NCBI GenBank assembly: GCA_009773395.1
Contig: WRPI01000001.1
Span: 186,001-250,000 of the forward strand
From: Hyphomonadaceae bacterium
GTDB lineage: Bacteria; Pseudomonadota; Alphaproteobacteria; Caulobacterales; Aquidulcibacteraceae
Length of the DNA: 64,000 bases
Direction: 5' to 3'
A program made the position numbers and the translations under genes. Positions 37,926 through 48,357 of this stretch are shown here, in pieces. How positions within the stretch are numbered: position 1 is the stretch's first letter; each line of letters opens with the position of its first letter. A model generated the notes under the pieces. It searched no databases. It saw only the letters and a list, made by a program, of their open reading frames with translations, and was not told the origin of the DNA.

Positions 37926-38020
37926 CCCTTCACAGCAATGTCATTTTAGGGGGGATGAGACACCGTGAAACTGGTAAGCGAAATTGATATTCAAACTAAT
38001 TCAAGCGAGTGGTTCGCGCT

Positions 38021-38272
38021 TTAAGCAGCCTCAGCTTCATCGTCTGCTTCATCTTCAGATTCGTCAGCTTCATCTTCTTCGTCAGATTCAGCTTCATCTG
38101 TAGATTCTTCAGTTTCATCTTCTGAGTCATCTTCTGAGTCATCGGCTTCGCCTTCTTCGTCGGATTCAGCTTCGGTTTCGTCTAAATCCTCTTCGGCGGC
38201 CAATACATAACCATCCGCGTCAGATTCAATTTCATTGACTTCGATTTCTTCAATCACTTCTTCTTGGGACAT
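38021..38272 (-). CDS. Hyperacidic, probably disordered small protein
   Basis: 83 aa; by my count 47 residues are Asp or Glu (30 E, 17 D) and there is no Lys, Arg or His. The body is made of Ser-Asp/Glu blocks separated by Glu-Ala. It is very likely a real gene: GAGGAGG lies 6-7 bases before the ATG, and a terminator follows. It has no recognisable domain. It sits alone between the unknown gene and pnp. Possible roles are nucleic acid mimicry, a cation buffer or a chaperone for basic proteins; all are guesses. Confidence 0.75.
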   Translation of the reverse strand: MSQEEVIEEIEVNEIESDADGYVLAAEEDLDETEAESDEEGEADDSEDDSEDETEESTDEAESDEEDEADESEDEADDEAEAA

Positions 38273-38387
38273 TTAGGCCTCCTCATACACCACCATTGGC
38301 AGCTTGAGATTTCATGATTTTGGTGACATTTGAATGATGCAAATATCAATTTTTTGTGATGATTTGATCTGTTGCATGTCACAAAAA

Positions 38388-38411
38388 AGCCCCCGATTTT
38401 CATCGGGGGCT
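38388..38411 (-). terminator. pnp Rho-independent terminator
   Basis: Perfect 10-bp stem AGCCCCCGAT/ATCGGGGGCT with loop TTTC; on the minus strand it is followed by six Ts. It lies 22 nt beyond the pnp stop and ends the long translation operon. Confidence 0.94.
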
Positions 38412-38432
38412 AATTCCTAAATATAGTTTGGC

Positions 38433-40583
38433 TTATTCGCTTTCGGCGGCTTTTTCAGCTTTTTCTTTGGCGTCTAAATCTTCACCAGTTTCTTGATCCA
38501 CTGCTTTCATTGAAAGGCGGATTTTGCCGCGATCATCAAAGCCCATAAGTTTGACTTTGACTGTTTGGCCTTCGGCAACAACATCAGAAACATTGGCAAC
38601 TTTGCGCGGTGCAAGTTGGGAAATATGCACGAGGCCATCTTTTGAACCAAAGAAGTTCACAAATGCGCCAAAGTCCATAACTTTAACAACTTTGCCTTCG
38701 TAGATTTGACCAACTTCGGCTTCGTCGGTAATGCCTTTAATCCATTTGATTGCAGCGTCGATTTTTTCTTGCTCGGCTGAAGCGATATTAACGCTGCCAT
38801 CGTCTTCAATTGACACTTTCGCGCCAGTTTTTTCAACGATTTCACGAATAACTTTACCGCCCGAACCAATGACTTCGCGGATTTTATCAACCGGAATTTT
38901 GATTTGCACAATTTTCGGTGCAAATTCATTCACGCCAGCACGATTTTCGCTCATGGCTTTGGCCATTTCACCCAAAATGTGATTGCGGGCGCCATGCGCA
39001 CGTTCGAGAGCGATTTTCATAATTGCTTCAGTAATGCCGGCAACTTTAATATCCATTTGCAAAGAAGTGATACCTTTTTCGGTACCCGCAACTTTGAAAT
39101 CCATATCGCCAAGGTGATCTTCATCGCCCAAAATGTCGGTTAACACTTCGAATGAGCCATCTTTTTCAAGGATAAGACCCATAGCAACACCAGCAACTGG
39201 CGATGACACAGGAACCCCCGCATCCATAAGTGCCAAAGATGTGCCGCATACAGTTGCCATTGATGACGAGCCGTTGGATTCAGTGATTTCAGAAACTACC
39301 CGCAAAGTATATGGGAATTGCTCTTTGCTTGGCAAAACTGCCTGCATTGCGCGCCATGCCAATTTGCCATGACCAATTTCACGGCGACCCGCCCCACCCA
39401 TACGACCAACTTCGCCAACCGAATATGGAGGGAAATTGTAATGAAGCATGAAAGTTTCTTTATCAGTGCCAACCAAACCATCGATAAATTGCTCATCATC
39501 AGATGTGCCAAGAGTTGCCACAACAAGCGCTTGAGTTTCTCCACGTGTAAATAAAGACGAACCATGCGCGCGTGGAAGAACGCCAACTTCGGAAATAATT
39601 TGCCGAACTTTATCAACCGGGCGGCCATCAATACGGCGGCCTTCTTTCACGATTGCGGTGCGAACAATGTCTTGCTCTAATTCTTTAACCGCATCTTTGA
39701 AAATACCAATGTCCATGCCACTTGCATTAGATTCAGACACAACCAAAGCAACTTCAGCTTCGGACTTTGCAGCATTTAATGCTGCGTGCCGTGCGGATTT
39801 GTCGATAATTTTATATGCATCATCAATTTTTGCGCCAATGAGTTTTTTGATTTCAGCTTTTTGCGCGCTTTTGTCATCTGGTTCGAAGTCCCACATGTCT
39901 TTTGCAGCTTTTTCCGCCAAATCGATAATTGCTTCAATAACCGGCTGAATTGCTTTATGCGCAAACGAAACGCCGCCCAAAACAATTTCTTCGGACAATT
40001 CATAGATTTCAGATTCAACCATCATTACCGCGTCTTGTGTGCCGGCAACCACCAAATCCATATCGGATTCTTTAAGCTGTTCTACAGTTGGATTAAGCAC
40101 ATATTCGCCATTTATATAGCCAACACGCGCGCCACCAATTGGCCCCATGAAAGGAACGCCTGATAAAGCAAGAGCGGCAGATGCGCCAATCATTGCCAAA
40201 ATATCGGGGTCATTTTCTTGGTCGTGCGATAAAGTTGTAACCACTACTTGGGTTTCGTTTTTGAAGCCTTTTACAAATAATGGGCGAATTGGGCGATCGA
40301 TAAGGCGCGAAACCAAAGTTTCTTTTTCAGTTGGACGGCCTTCTCGCTTGAAATAGCCACCCGGAATACGGCCAGCAGCATAAAATTTCTCTTGATAATT
40401 TACGGTAAGCGGGAAAAAATCAATCCCCGGCTTTGCGCTTCTTGCGGCAACTGCGGTTGCCAATACTTGGGTATCCCCATAAGTTGCCAATACAGCGCCA
40501 TCAGCTTGGCGGGCCATACGGCCAGTTTCCAAAGTAAGTGTGCGTCCACCCCAATTGATAGACACGGTTTCAATATTAAACAT
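38433..40583 (-). CDS. pnp: Polyribonucleotide nucleotidyltransferase (PNPase)
   Basis: 716 aa phosphorolytic exoribonuclease of the RNA degradosome. Two RNase-PH-like cores ([38 protein letters not shown]), a KH domain ([15 protein letters not shown]) and a C-terminal S1 domain ([20 protein letters not shown]) are present. The start [13 protein letters not shown] at 40583 has AAGGA upstream; an open N-terminal extension to 40676 is rejected. It follows rpsO after a repeat-filled gap. Confidence 0.97.
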   Translation of the reverse strand: MFNIETVSINWGGRTLTLETGRMARQADGAVLATYGDTQVLATAVAARSAKPGIDFFPLTVNYQEKFYAAGRIPGGYFKREGRPTEKETLVSRLIDRPIRPLFVKGFKNETQVVVTTLSHDQENDPDILAMIGASAALALSGVPFMGPIGGARVGYINGEYVLNPTVEQLKESDMDLVVAGTQDAVMMVESEIYELSEEIVLGGVSFAHKAIQPVIEAIIDLAEKAAKDMWDFEPDDKSAQKAEIKKLIGAKIDDAYKIIDKSARHAALNAAKSEAEVALVVSESNASGMDIGIFKDAVKELEQDIVRTAIVKEGRRIDGRPVDKVRQIISEVGVLPRAHGSSLFTRGETQALVVATLGTSDDEQFIDGLVGTDKETFMLHYNFPPYSVGEVGRMGGAGRREIGHGKLAWRAMQAVLPSKEQFPYTLRVVSEITESNGSSSMATVCGTSLALMDAGVPVSSPVAGVAMGLILEKDGSFEVLTDILGDEDHLGDMDFKVAGTEKGITSLQMDIKVAGITEAIMKIALERAHGARNHILGEMAKAMSENRAGVNEFAPKIVQIKIPVDKIREVIGSGGKVIREIVEKTGAKVSIEDDGSVNIASAEQEKIDAAIKWIKGITDEAEVGQIYEGKVVKVMDFGAFVNFFGSKDGLVHISQLAPRKVANVSDVVAEGQTVKVKLMGFDDRGKIRLSMKAVDQETGEDLDAKEKAEKAAESE

Positions 40584-40728
40584 TCTTTTTCCTTCAAAGC
40601 AAAATACGCCTTCGTAAATTGCCTCATTTCGCCCAAAACCTATCGGGCCTTTCATTTGGCATAATGCCAATTCCAACCACCACCCTATGTGAAGATTAGA
40701 TAATTTTTCCGCCCTTTTGAGCGAAAAG

Positions 40729-40902
40729 CCCTCCCCTATTTATAGGGGAGGTGGATTTTGAGCTTAGCTCAAAAGACGGTGGGGTAGTTTTGTCGCATCA
40801 AACATGAACCAAACACGCTACCCCCCGCCTTCACTTCCGCCGCCGCGCTCTGCGCTATGGCGGACAGGTCGCTTGGCACCCCCCTATAAATAGGGGGGAG
40901 GC
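40729..40902. repeat. Palindromic repeat E between rpsO and pnp
   Basis: The palindrome CCTCCCCTATTTATAGGGGAGG (two halves of 11) at 40730-40751 recurs inverted near 40878-40902 as CCCCCCTATAAATAGGGGGG, and GGTGGGGTAG near 40777 pairs with CTACCCCCC near 40818. The whole can form a large cruciform or RNA stem. It occupies most of the 327 bp gap between rpsO and pnp; no gene is seen there. Similar repeats are common in Proteobacteria. Confidence 0.75.
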
Positions 40903-40910
40903 GTTACACC

Positions 40911-41180
40911 TTAACGGCGCAAGCCATGTTTTTCCAACATTGCTTGATAACGCGCAACATTGCGTGATTTTACATAGTCAAGCAAACGACGACGCAATGC
41001 AACCATAGCCAAAAGGCCACGACGCGAGTGATTGTCTTTTTTGTGTGCTTTGAAATGCTCGGTAAGGGTCAAAATACGTGCAGTTAGAATTGCCACTTGC
41101 ACTTCTGGTGAACCTGTATCGCCTTCAAACAAGGCGTGTTCTTTTATTAGCGCTTCTTTGCGCTCTTTAGTAATCGACAT
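40911..41180 (-). CDS. rpsO: 30S ribosomal protein uS15
   Basis: 89 aa, full length. [33 protein letters not shown] and [15 protein letters not shown] are characteristic. It lies 24 nt after truB and before repeat E and pnp, the conserved order. Confidence 0.98.
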   Translation of the reverse strand: MSITKERKEALIKEHALFEGDTGSPEVQVAILTARILTLTEHFKAHKKDNHSRRGLLAMVALRRRLLDYVKSRNVARYQAMLEKHGLRR

Positions 41181-41204
41181 CGACTATCCTTTTCTTGCCG
41201 TCAT

Positions 41205-42161
41205 TTAAGACGGTTTAAGGTTAAAAACGCGAACTGGCTGAAATTTGCCAGCGCGTACGTCCCCAATGGCAACAGCAAGGCCTTCAAAAGTTGCAAGCAC
41301 AGCAGCAGACATATCTTGCCCAGCAATTGTGCGAGGTTTCCTTTTTGATTTCAGCGCTTCCATAATTGTCGGAAACACCATAATCTGGCGACCTTGCCGT
41401 AGATTAAACATATCTTCCGCACTTATGGCCAGTTCCGGGATGTCGTCCAGGGCGGTCTCAGTGGGAAGCAAATGCAATAACGCGGTGCCTTCAATACACA
41501 GTTTTTCTAATTTTTCTAGTGTAATTGCTGCAGCTTCCTTGAAAGGGCCAACTTGCGTGCGCCGCAGCGCCGAAATATGGCCCTCGGCACCAAGTTTTTG
41601 CGCCAAATCGCGGGCTAAAGCGCGAACATAAAAACCTTTGCCGCAAGTCGCTTCGATAGTTGCGGAATTGGCGGTGACGCCAACCAAGCGCGCCGAATGC
41701 AAAACGACTTTGCGAGCATTTAGTTCAAATTCATCTCCACCACGTGCCAAATCATAAGCCCGTTCGCCATTTACTTTTATCGCCGAAAATTTGGGCGGGA
41801 CTTGTTCGATTTCACCAATAAAGCCAATTAATGCATTTTTGATTGCTTGTTCATTTGGGCGAATATCGGAGCTTGCAATAACAATGCCTTCTTTGTCTTG
41901 GCTATCGGTTGATGTTCCCCATTCAATCGTGAAAATATAGGATTTTGTGGCCTCCATCAGCCAAGCAACAGTGCGCGTGGCTTCGCCCAATGCAATTGGT
42001 AAAATGCCAGTTGCTAGTGGATCCAATGTTCCTGCATGGCCTGCCTTTTTTGCCCCAAATGCGCGGCGCACGCGGTTGACTGCGGCAGTCGAAGTAAGTT
42101 CCAAATCCTTATCCAAAACCAACCAGCCATCAATTTCGAGGCCCTTATTTCTGCGACCCAT
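41205..42161 (-). CDS. truB: tRNA pseudouridine(55) synthase TruB
   Basis: 318 aa. Makes Psi55 in the T loop of tRNAs. The catalytic Asp is in HAGTLDPLATGILPI; GKGFYVRALARDLAQKLG is also typical. The C-terminal PUA-like extension is present. It begins 5 nt after rbfA. Confidence 0.97.
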   Translation of the reverse strand: MGRRNKGLEIDGWLVLDKDLELTSTAAVNRVRRAFGAKKAGHAGTLDPLATGILPIALGEATRTVAWLMEATKSYIFTIEWGTSTDSQDKEGIVIASSDIRPNEQAIKNALIGFIGEIEQVPPKFSAIKVNGERAYDLARGGDEFELNARKVVLHSARLVGVTANSATIEATCGKGFYVRALARDLAQKLGAEGHISALRRTQVGPFKEAAAITLEKLEKLCIEGTALLHLLPTETALDDIPELAISAEDMFNLRQGRQIMVFPTIMEALKSKRKPRTIAGQDMSAAVLATFEGLAVAIGDVRAGKFQPVRVFNLKPS

Positions 42162-42166
42162 TGGCC

Positions 42167-42601
42167 TTAAACCTCATCGTCATTTATTTTTGTTGGTTTG
42201 CGGTCAAGATCCTGCAGAACGTGGGGCTTTGCCAATAATTCGTCAATATGTGACGCGAAATCATACGAACTATCGGCAATGAATTTTAGTTTTGGTGTGA
42301 ATTTGCTGTCTATTGCTTTTGCCATGCGACCACGAATAAAAGCCGAAGCGTGATTAAGCGCGGCAGCAATCAAGGTGGCATCGCTATCACCTAAAAGCGA
42401 AACGAATACATTCGCATGGCGCAAATCAGGCGACATACGTACTTCGCCGACAGTTATTGACGCACCCAAGATTTGCGGATCATGGATTTCATCGCGAGCC
42501 AAAATCTCGACAATTAAATGGCGGATATTTTCGCCAGCGCGCAATTGCCGTTGGGTTGGGCCAGTTGGCGGCGCGGCGCGGCGCGGTTCTTTCTTTTTCA
42601 T
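42167..42601 (-). CDS. rbfA: 30S ribosome-binding factor RbfA
   Basis: 144 aa KH-fold factor for late 30S maturation. TQRQLRAGENIRHLIVEIL and ITVGEVRMSPDLRHANVFVS are family features. The start is ambiguous between ATG 42601 (with GGAA six bases before) and an in-frame GTG at 42613; I prefer the ATG. A repeat (C) separates it from infB. Confidence 0.93.
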   Translation of the reverse strand: MKKKEPRRAAPPTGPTQRQLRAGENIRHLIVEILARDEIHDPQILGASITVGEVRMSPDLRHANVFVSLLGDSDATLIAAALNHASAFIRGRMAKAIDSKFTPKLKFIADSSYDFASHIDELLAKPHVLQDLDRKPTKINDDEV

Positions 42602-42617
42602 TTCAGGTTCCACTTAT

Positions 42618-42725
42618 CCGCTAAAGCATTTCCCGAAAAGTGTGAAGCGGTTTTCGGATGAGAAATGCGAAAAACAAGAAATCTAGAGCCCCATTCTGAT
42701 CCAATCAGAATGGGAATAGCTCTAG
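42618..42725 (-). repeat. Alphaproteobacterial dispersed palindromic repeat C
   Basis: 108 bp: a first hairpin with arms GCATTTC/GAAATGC and inner CCGAAAA/TTTTCGG around TGTGAAGCGG, a spacer AAAAACAAGAAAT, and a second hairpin CTAGAGC..CATTCTGAT/ATCAGAATG..GCTCTAG. The CGAAAAGTGTGAAGCGG core with a downstream CTAGAG hairpin is a repeat type I recognise from many alphaproteobacterial genomes, notably Rhizobiales. Here it fills the space between infB and rbfA within the operon. Confidence 0.85.
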
Positions 42726-42727
42726 AA

Positions 42728-45346
42728 TTACAAACTGCGTTTGATAATCTCGACTTCAAAGCATTCGATTTGATCGCCTTCACGAATATCTTGATAATCC
42801 GTGAAGCCCATGCCGCATTCTTGGCCGGGGTTAACTTCGGAAACTTCGTCTTTAAAGCGTTTGAGGGTTGAAAGTTTGCCTTCGTGAATAACCACATCAT
42901 CACGCAACAAACGAACACCGCAACCGCGTTTAATATTGCCTTCTGTAACTTTACAACCAGCAATTTTGCCAACTTTGGTGATATTGAAGACTTGAAGCAC
43001 TTGGGCGTAACCAATGAAAGTTTCTTTGTGCTCTGGCTCTAATAGACCCGACAAAATGTCTTTCACATCATCAATTAAATTATAAATGATGGAATAATAG
43101 CGGATTTCAACGCCTTCAGCTTCGGCCAAATCGCGCACAGGTTTGCCGGCGCGAACATTAAACGCCAAAATCACCGCACCTGCCGATTTCGCCAGCGAAA
43201 CATCGGATTCAGTTATACCACCAACGCCTTGGTGAATTACCCGACCCAAAACTTCCTCGGTTGCAAGTTTGGAAACTGAAGCTGAAATTGCTTCGGCGGA
43301 ACCTTGCACGTCGGACTTAACAATGAATGGGAATTCCTTGATTTTTTGATCTTTGATCCGCGCCAACATGGTTTCAAGCCCAGTGCGCGCACTTTGCCGA
43401 ACCACAGCTTTGTCGCGCCGCATTCTTACGCGGTAGTCAGTAACTTCACGCGCGCGCGCTTCATTTTCAACTACGACCAATTGATCCCCTGGTTCAGGCG
43501 CGCCATCAAGGCCAAGCACTTCAACCGGTTGGCTCGGGCCAGCTTCTTCCAAAGCCTGCCCGCGTTCATCACTCATAACCCGAACCCGTCCCCATTGGCT
43601 TCCCGCAACAATAATATCGCCGCGTTTCATAGTGCCACGTTGCACCAAAACCGTTGCAATTGGGCCACGCCCTTTATCAAGTTTGGCTTCAATAACAATG
43701 CCTTCAGCGCTGCGATTTGGGTTTGCGCCCAATTCGAGAACCTCGGCTTGCAACATTATGGTTTCGAGTAGTTTATCCAGCCCAGTTTTCTTCAAAGCCG
43801 AAACTTGAACCGCCAAAACATCACCGCCAAATTCCTCGGTAACCACTTCATATTGAAGCAATTCGGACAAAACTTTTGATGCATCCGCCGAAGGCTTATC
43901 AATCTTATTAACTGCGACAATCATTGGCACATTTGCGGCTTTCGCGTGATTTATGGCTTCGATTGTTTGCGGCATGACGCCATCATCCGCAGCGACAACC
44001 AATACCACAATGTCGGTCACTTTAGCGCCGCGCGAACGCATTGCCGAGAATGCTGCGTGACCCGGGGTATCAAGGAATGTCACTTTTTCGCCTGATGGCA
44101 AGCGCACTTGATAAGCGCCAATGTGCTGGGTAATGCCGCCAGCTTCGCCCGAAACCACATCGGCTTGGCGGATTGCATCCAAGAGCGAGGTTTTGCCATG
44201 ATCTACATGGCCCATAATTGTGACCACTGGTGGCCTTGGTTGTTGATTTGTATCAGTATCAACCACGCCTTCAAGGCCGATTTCAACGTCGGATTCTGCA
44301 ACCCGTTTTGCGACATGCCCAAAATCCGTGGCGATTAATTCAGCGGTGTCGGCATCCAAAACATCATTGCCTTTAAGCATTTGACCTTGTTTCATCAAAT
44401 ATTTGACGACATCGGTCAATCTTTCAGCCATGCGATTTGCCAAATCGGCAACTGTGATGGCTTCTGGAATCGTCACTTCGCGGCTTTGCCTCAAAGGTTC
44501 TTGCTTGCCCATGCGCCGTTCGCGTTCTTTTTCGCGGGCGCGGCGCACTGATGCCAAGGAGCGTTGGCGATCCCCGCCATCTTCAAGTGCCGCAGTAATC
44601 GTTAGACGCCCCGAGCGGCGTTGCGGTGCGTTTTTAGTGCGGGCAACTGGCACAATTTTAAGAACTTGCTGTTTCTGCTTTTTAACGCGGCCACCAAGTT
44701 CGGATAGAAGGTCTTCGCCTTCTTCGGTGGTTTCACTAATTTCTTCTGCTTCGCCTTCGTCCTCAATTTCGGCATCAGCAGTGGGGCGAACATCAAGGCC
44801 TTTGGGTTCATAAGCTGGCTTCGCTGTTTTCGCGGTTGAAGCCTCGTCATTATCTGAGGATTCTTCGCGTTCGCGCTCAAGCCTTTCTTGCTCCAATTTT
44901 TGCAAGCGTTCTTGTTCTTGGCGACGTTGAGCGTCAAGTTCTTCGCGCGCGGCCCGCGCTTCTCTTTCACGGCGTTCGCGTTCTTGACGTTGCGTTTCGG
45001 CTTCCTGCGCACGCTCTAAAGCGCCTTGCCGGGCACGCATTTCGGATTGCGACAGGCCGTGCATTGCCTGACTTGTGTCTGGCACGGCTTCACGAGCAAC
45101 TGGAGCAGCAGCCGTATTAACCCGCAACGTTGTAGTTGGAACAAATGATGGTTTTGGCGACGCATTGTCTGTGCCAGCGGATTTCGGCGCATCGAGGCCG
45201 CGCTTTTTCTTTACTTCAACGACAACAGTCTTCGAGCGACCATGTGAGAAGCTTTGACGCACTACGCCTGAGCCTAAATTGCGATTTAAGCTTAAAGGTT
45301 TGCGTTGTTGTGGCTCGCCACTATCGTTTTCATTATTATCAGTCAT
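42728..45346 (-). CDS. infB: Translation initiation factor IF-2
   Basis: 872 aa GTPase placing initiator tRNA on the 30S subunit. N-terminal IF2-associated segment ([20 protein letters not shown]), a long charged Arg/Glu coiled region (about residues 95-180), G-domain motifs [16 protein letters not shown] and NKIDKP, then domains II-IV. Normal length for alphaproteobacteria. It follows the rnpM-like gene after 70 nt. Confidence 0.98.
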   Translation of the reverse strand: MTDNNENDSGEPQQRKPLSLNRNLGSGVVRQSFSHGRSKTVVVEVKKKRGLDAPKSAGTDNASPKPSFVPTTTLRVNTAAAPVAREAVPDTSQAMHGLSQSEMRARQGALERAQEAETQRQERERREREARAAREELDAQRRQEQERLQKLEQERLEREREESSDNDEASTAKTAKPAYEPKGLDVRPTADAEIEDEGEAEEISETTEEGEDLLSELGGRVKKQKQQVLKIVPVARTKNAPQRRSGRLTITAALEDGGDRQRSLASVRRAREKERERRMGKQEPLRQSREVTIPEAITVADLANRMAERLTDVVKYLMKQGQMLKGNDVLDADTAELIATDFGHVAKRVAESDVEIGLEGVVDTDTNQQPRPPVVTIMGHVDHGKTSLLDAIRQADVVSGEAGGITQHIGAYQVRLPSGEKVTFLDTPGHAAFSAMRSRGAKVTDIVVLVVAADDGVMPQTIEAINHAKAANVPMIVAVNKIDKPSADASKVLSELLQYEVVTEEFGGDVLAVQVSALKKTGLDKLLETIMLQAEVLELGANPNRSAEGIVIEAKLDKGRGPIATVLVQRGTMKRGDIIVAGSQWGRVRVMSDERGQALEEAGPSQPVEVLGLDGAPEPGDQLVVVENEARAREVTDYRVRMRRDKAVVRQSARTGLETMLARIKDQKIKEFPFIVKSDVQGSAEAISASVSKLATEEVLGRVIHQGVGGITESDVSLAKSAGAVILAFNVRAGKPVRDLAEAEGVEIRYYSIIYNLIDDVKDILSGLLEPEHKETFIGYAQVLQVFNITKVGKIAGCKVTEGNIKRGCGVRLLRDDVVIHEGKLSTLKRFKDEVSEVNPGQECGMGFTDYQDIREGDQIECFEVEIIKRSL

Positions 45347-45416
45347 TTTTTCCCATTCGCCATCAAGGCTAACTTATATATTCAACATCTGCCAGCCTTT
45401 TACGGTGGCGCTTCCT

Positions 45417-46037
45417 TTATAGTTCCCAAGCCGTTGGAGCAAGGCTTTTGAACCCTTTTAACTTATTTAATTCTTGACCCAAAGCATCGGCAAAGCTGCC
45501 TTTTGGGACTAATGCATGGATAACATTATCACGACCGAGCACACTTCCCAAATCTTGGTTGGAAAAACAGCCGATAATTTGCACGTTTTTCCATTTTTTT
45601 GACAATGCGATAACTTTGTGCCGCCCGTCATCCGCGCCATCGCTGGCTTCAATCAAAAATGCCGCTGGCTTTTTGCGTAATGCTTCGGCGACATTATCAA
45701 AGCCCAGAACCAATTGCCCAGATCTTTTTGCCAATCCAATCATGCTTAGGCATTTTTGCTGCAATTGGGAAATTGTCAGTGGCAATAAATTATCGGCAAT
45801 TTTGGTTGCGCGTTTGAGAGAGCGTGCAAAGGCATTGGTTTTGATAGCCACTTGAAGGGCATCAATATTAGCGCCAATCCATACACCGCGCCCCGGCGCA
45901 CGCGCCGAGACATCGGGATATATTTGACCAGTTTCATCAGCGACAAACCGAATTAGTTCATCATTTGACTTAATCTCTCGAGTTACTGCACAGCGGCGTT
46001 CGCGCCTTGTGCCTTCGGCGCGCTCATTCTTGTCCAT
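45417..46037 (-). CDS. YlxR (RnpM)/L7Ae-like RNA-binding fusion protein
   Basis: 206 aa. The N-terminal domain is YlxR/DUF448 type (RRCAVTREIKSNDELIRFV, PGRGVWIG) and the C-terminal domain is L7Ae/L30e-like (MIGLAKRSGQLVLGFDNV, AAFLIEASDGADD). This two-domain form between nusA and infB is standard in alphaproteobacteria; YlxR has been linked to RNase P regulation in Gram-positives. The start at 46037 overlaps nusA by 14 nt; a longer upstream frame is part of nusA. Confidence 0.92.
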   Translation of the reverse strand: MDKNERAEGTRRERRCAVTREIKSNDELIRFVADETGQIYPDVSARAPGRGVWIGANIDALQVAIKTNAFARSLKRATKIADNLLPLTISQLQQKCLSMIGLAKRSGQLVLGFDNVAEALRKKPAAFLIEASDGADDGRHKVIALSKKWKNVQIIGCFSNQDLGSVLGRDNVIHALVPKGSFADALGQELNKLKGFKSLAPTAWEL

Positions 46038-47625
46038 CGGCTTCGATTTCCGCCTCCGCTTCTTCTTGAGGCGCTTCAACCCAACCCATTGCAACCCGAG
46101 CCGACATAATAAGGCCATCGGCATCGGCAGTGCTTAATTTGAATTTTTCCAATATGCCCGGCTCACGAACCCGCTCACCATTTTTAATATCAAACCAACC
46201 TTGCAAATCGTCGGAAACTAACCCAGCCAAATCTTCAAGGTTTTTGACATCATTTTCACCCAAAGCGATTGCCATTTGCGGTGTGATGCCAGCAGTATCA
46301 AGCAATTCCTGCTCGATGCCCAATTCTTCAAGGCGCGCCAATAATGCGGTTTCTTCACGCTCTAAGTGATCTTTCGCGCGGTTTTGCAATTCTTGGGCGA
46401 CTTCTTCATCAAAACCTTCGATTGACATAATGTCGTCAAGGTCAGTATTGGCCAAATCTTCAATTGTTTCAAAACCCTCTGAAACCAACAAACGCGCCAT
46501 CATGTCATCGACTTCTAATGCTGATGTGAATAGTTCGGTAAGCTCGGCAGTTTCTTTTTCGCGGCGCTCTTTTTCTTGATCTTCGGTCATAATATCAATT
46601 GACCAACCTGTAAGCTGTGAGGCAAGGCGAACATTTTGGCCACGGCGACCAATTGCTAATGACAATTGATCTTCAGGAACCACAACCTCAACCCGATTTT
46701 CATCTTCGTCCAACACAACTTTTGTGACTTCGGCTGGTTGCAGTGCATTGACGATGAAAGTAGCGGGATCCGATGACCATGGGATAATGTCAATTTTTTC
46801 GCCGCCCAATTCGCCAACAACTGCTTGCACGCGGGATCCACGCATACCAACACATGCCCCAACTGGGTCAATTGATGTGTCGGTTGTGAATACCGCGATT
46901 TTCGCGCGTGACGCTGGGTCGCGGGCAACTGACTTAATTTCAATTACACCGTCGTAAATTTCCGGCACTTCTTGGGCAAATAATTTCGCCATGAATCCAG
47001 GATGTGCGCGTGAAAGGAAAATCTGCGGGCCTTTTTGCTCGGCGCGCACTTCGTAAATATAGGCGCGAACTCTGTCACCCATGTTCAAAGTTTCACGCGG
47101 TAGAGTTTGGTCACGGCGGATAACGCCTTCACCGCGTCCAATATCAATAAAGACATTTCCATATTCAACCCGCTTAACAATGCCATTAACAATATCGCCA
47201 ACGCGGTCTTGATATTCTTCAAATTGTTTTTGACGTTCGGCTTCGCGCACTTTTTGCGTGATTATTTGTTTGCCGGTCAAAGACATAACGCGGCCAAAAT
47301 CAAACAATGGCAAAAATTCTTCAAAAACATGGCCAACTTCGACGCTGCTATCAATTTTTTTGGCCGCGGCAAGCGAGATTTGCTGCGCTTCGTTCAAAAC
47401 ATCATCCTCGCTTGGGACGACGGTTTGACGGCGCTTAATGGTAAGCTCACCGCTTTTGACGTCAATATTCGCGACAATATCAAGCGCAGCGCCATAACGC
47501 GAAAGTGCAGCTTTCTGAATTGCGCCTTCAATTGCGCTTACAACAACATCTTCTTCAATGTTTTTTTCAGCCGCAACTGAACGTGCAATTTGTAATAATT
47601 CTAGGCGATTGGCGCTTATTGCCAT
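46024..47625 (-). CDS. nusA: Transcription termination/antitermination factor NusA
   Basis: 533 aa. N-terminal RNAP-binding domain (NRLELLQIARSVAAEKN), S1 domain (GIVKRVEYGNVFIDIGRGEG), KH1 and KH2 (GACVGMRGSRVQAVVGEL; LAIGRRGQNVRLASQLTGW) and two acidic C-terminal repeats with helix-hairpin-helix character. The ATG at 47625 has GGAG upstream and begins one base after the rimP stop. Confidence 0.97.
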   Translation of the reverse strand: MAISANRLELLQIARSVAAEKNIEEDVVVSAIEGAIQKAALSRYGAALDIVANIDVKSGELTIKRRQTVVPSEDDVLNEAQQISLAAAKKIDSSVEVGHVFEEFLPLFDFGRVMSLTGKQIITQKVREAERQKQFEEYQDRVGDIVNGIVKRVEYGNVFIDIGRGEGVIRRDQTLPRETLNMGDRVRAYIYEVRAEQKGPQIFLSRAHPGFMAKLFAQEVPEIYDGVIEIKSVARDPASRAKIAVFTTDTSIDPVGACVGMRGSRVQAVVGELGGEKIDIIPWSSDPATFIVNALQPAEVTKVVLDEDENRVEVVVPEDQLSLAIGRRGQNVRLASQLTGWSIDIMTEDQEKERREKETAELTELFTSALEVDDMMARLLVSEGFETIEDLANTDLDDIMSIEGFDEEVAQELQNRAKDHLEREETALLARLEELGIEQELLDTAGITPQMAIALGENDVKNLEDLAGLVSDDLQGWFDIKNGERVREPGILEKFKLSTADADGLIMSARVAMGWVEAPQEEAEAEIEADGQE

Positions 47626-47626
47626 T

Positions 47627-48232
47627 TTATTCTCCATTTTCCAAACTATTATCTGGGTTATCGTCTGTGGCATTTAATTCCAATTCACCACTTTCAATAC
47701 CAGCTTCAATTTCCTCTAATTCATCATTTTTTGGCCTTCGCGCCAAAGATGCCCGTATCAATTCATCGGTCAAAACCAATTTGGCGTTATGAATCCATGC
47801 AAATGGAATAAGGGCTGTTTCGTCTTCGCCTTCCAAATCCACTTGAATATTATCGTCTTCAACTCCAACCAAATCACCAGTAAATCGCTTTTTGCCATCG
47901 ACCATTCTGTCGAGTTCAATTTTCGCTTTATAGCCGGCCCACCGTTCAAAATCTTTCAGCCTTGTTAGCGGCCTATCAATACCTGGTGATGACACTTCCA
48001 GATAATATTCGGCGGCAATTGGGTCATTGGCTTCAAGAATCGGCGATATCGCGCGGCTTAGAAGCGCGCAATCGCCTGAATTCATCGATCCATCTTCACG
48101 CTCGGCCATTATTTGCAATGTCTGACGCTTTGACCCCATCAATCTTATGCGCACGATTTCATAGCCTAAATCATGCGCGGCGGGGGCCAGCATTTCAAAA
48201 AGATTATTCTCAAATGGTGTAATCGTAAGCAA
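47627..48232 (-). CDS. rimP: Ribosome maturation factor RimP
   Basis: 201 aa. 30S maturation factor. [38 protein letters not shown] and [15 protein letters not shown] are clear. No ATG lies at the natural N terminus; I choose TTG at 48232 with GGAA before it, though a TTG at 48244 is also possible. A terminator-like hairpin sits immediately upstream. First gene of the rimP-to-pnp operon. Confidence 0.9.
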   Translation of the reverse strand: MLTITPFENNLFEMLAPAAHDLGYEIVRIRLMGSKRQTLQIMAEREDGSMNSGDCALLSRAISPILEANDPIAAEYYLEVSSPGIDRPLTRLKDFERWAGYKAKIELDRMVDGKKRFTGDLVGVEDDNIQVDLEGEDETALIPFAWIHNAKLVLTDELIRASLARRPKNDELEEIEAGIESGELELNATDDNPDNSLENGE

Positions 48233-48244
48233 GCAATTTTCCAA

Positions 48245-48300
48245 AATAAAAGCGGCCCCCTTGGTGGAGAGCCGCCCAAACCATTTTCATGGTGGGTAAC
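48245..48300 (-). promoter_or_regulatory. rimP leader with terminator-like hairpin
   Basis: On the minus strand a small hairpin ACCATGAAAATGGT is followed by GCGGC...GCCGC with an 14-nt loop and then TTTTATTTT running straight into the rimP start. Such a hairpin and U-tract before an operon suggests attenuation. Rfam holds a rimP leader family, but I cannot test membership. Confidence 0.6.
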
Positions 48301-48357
48301 AATGTTGAAACCCCTATAATGCAACTGGCCCAACTAGTCACGCGCTTTGCGCAGATG

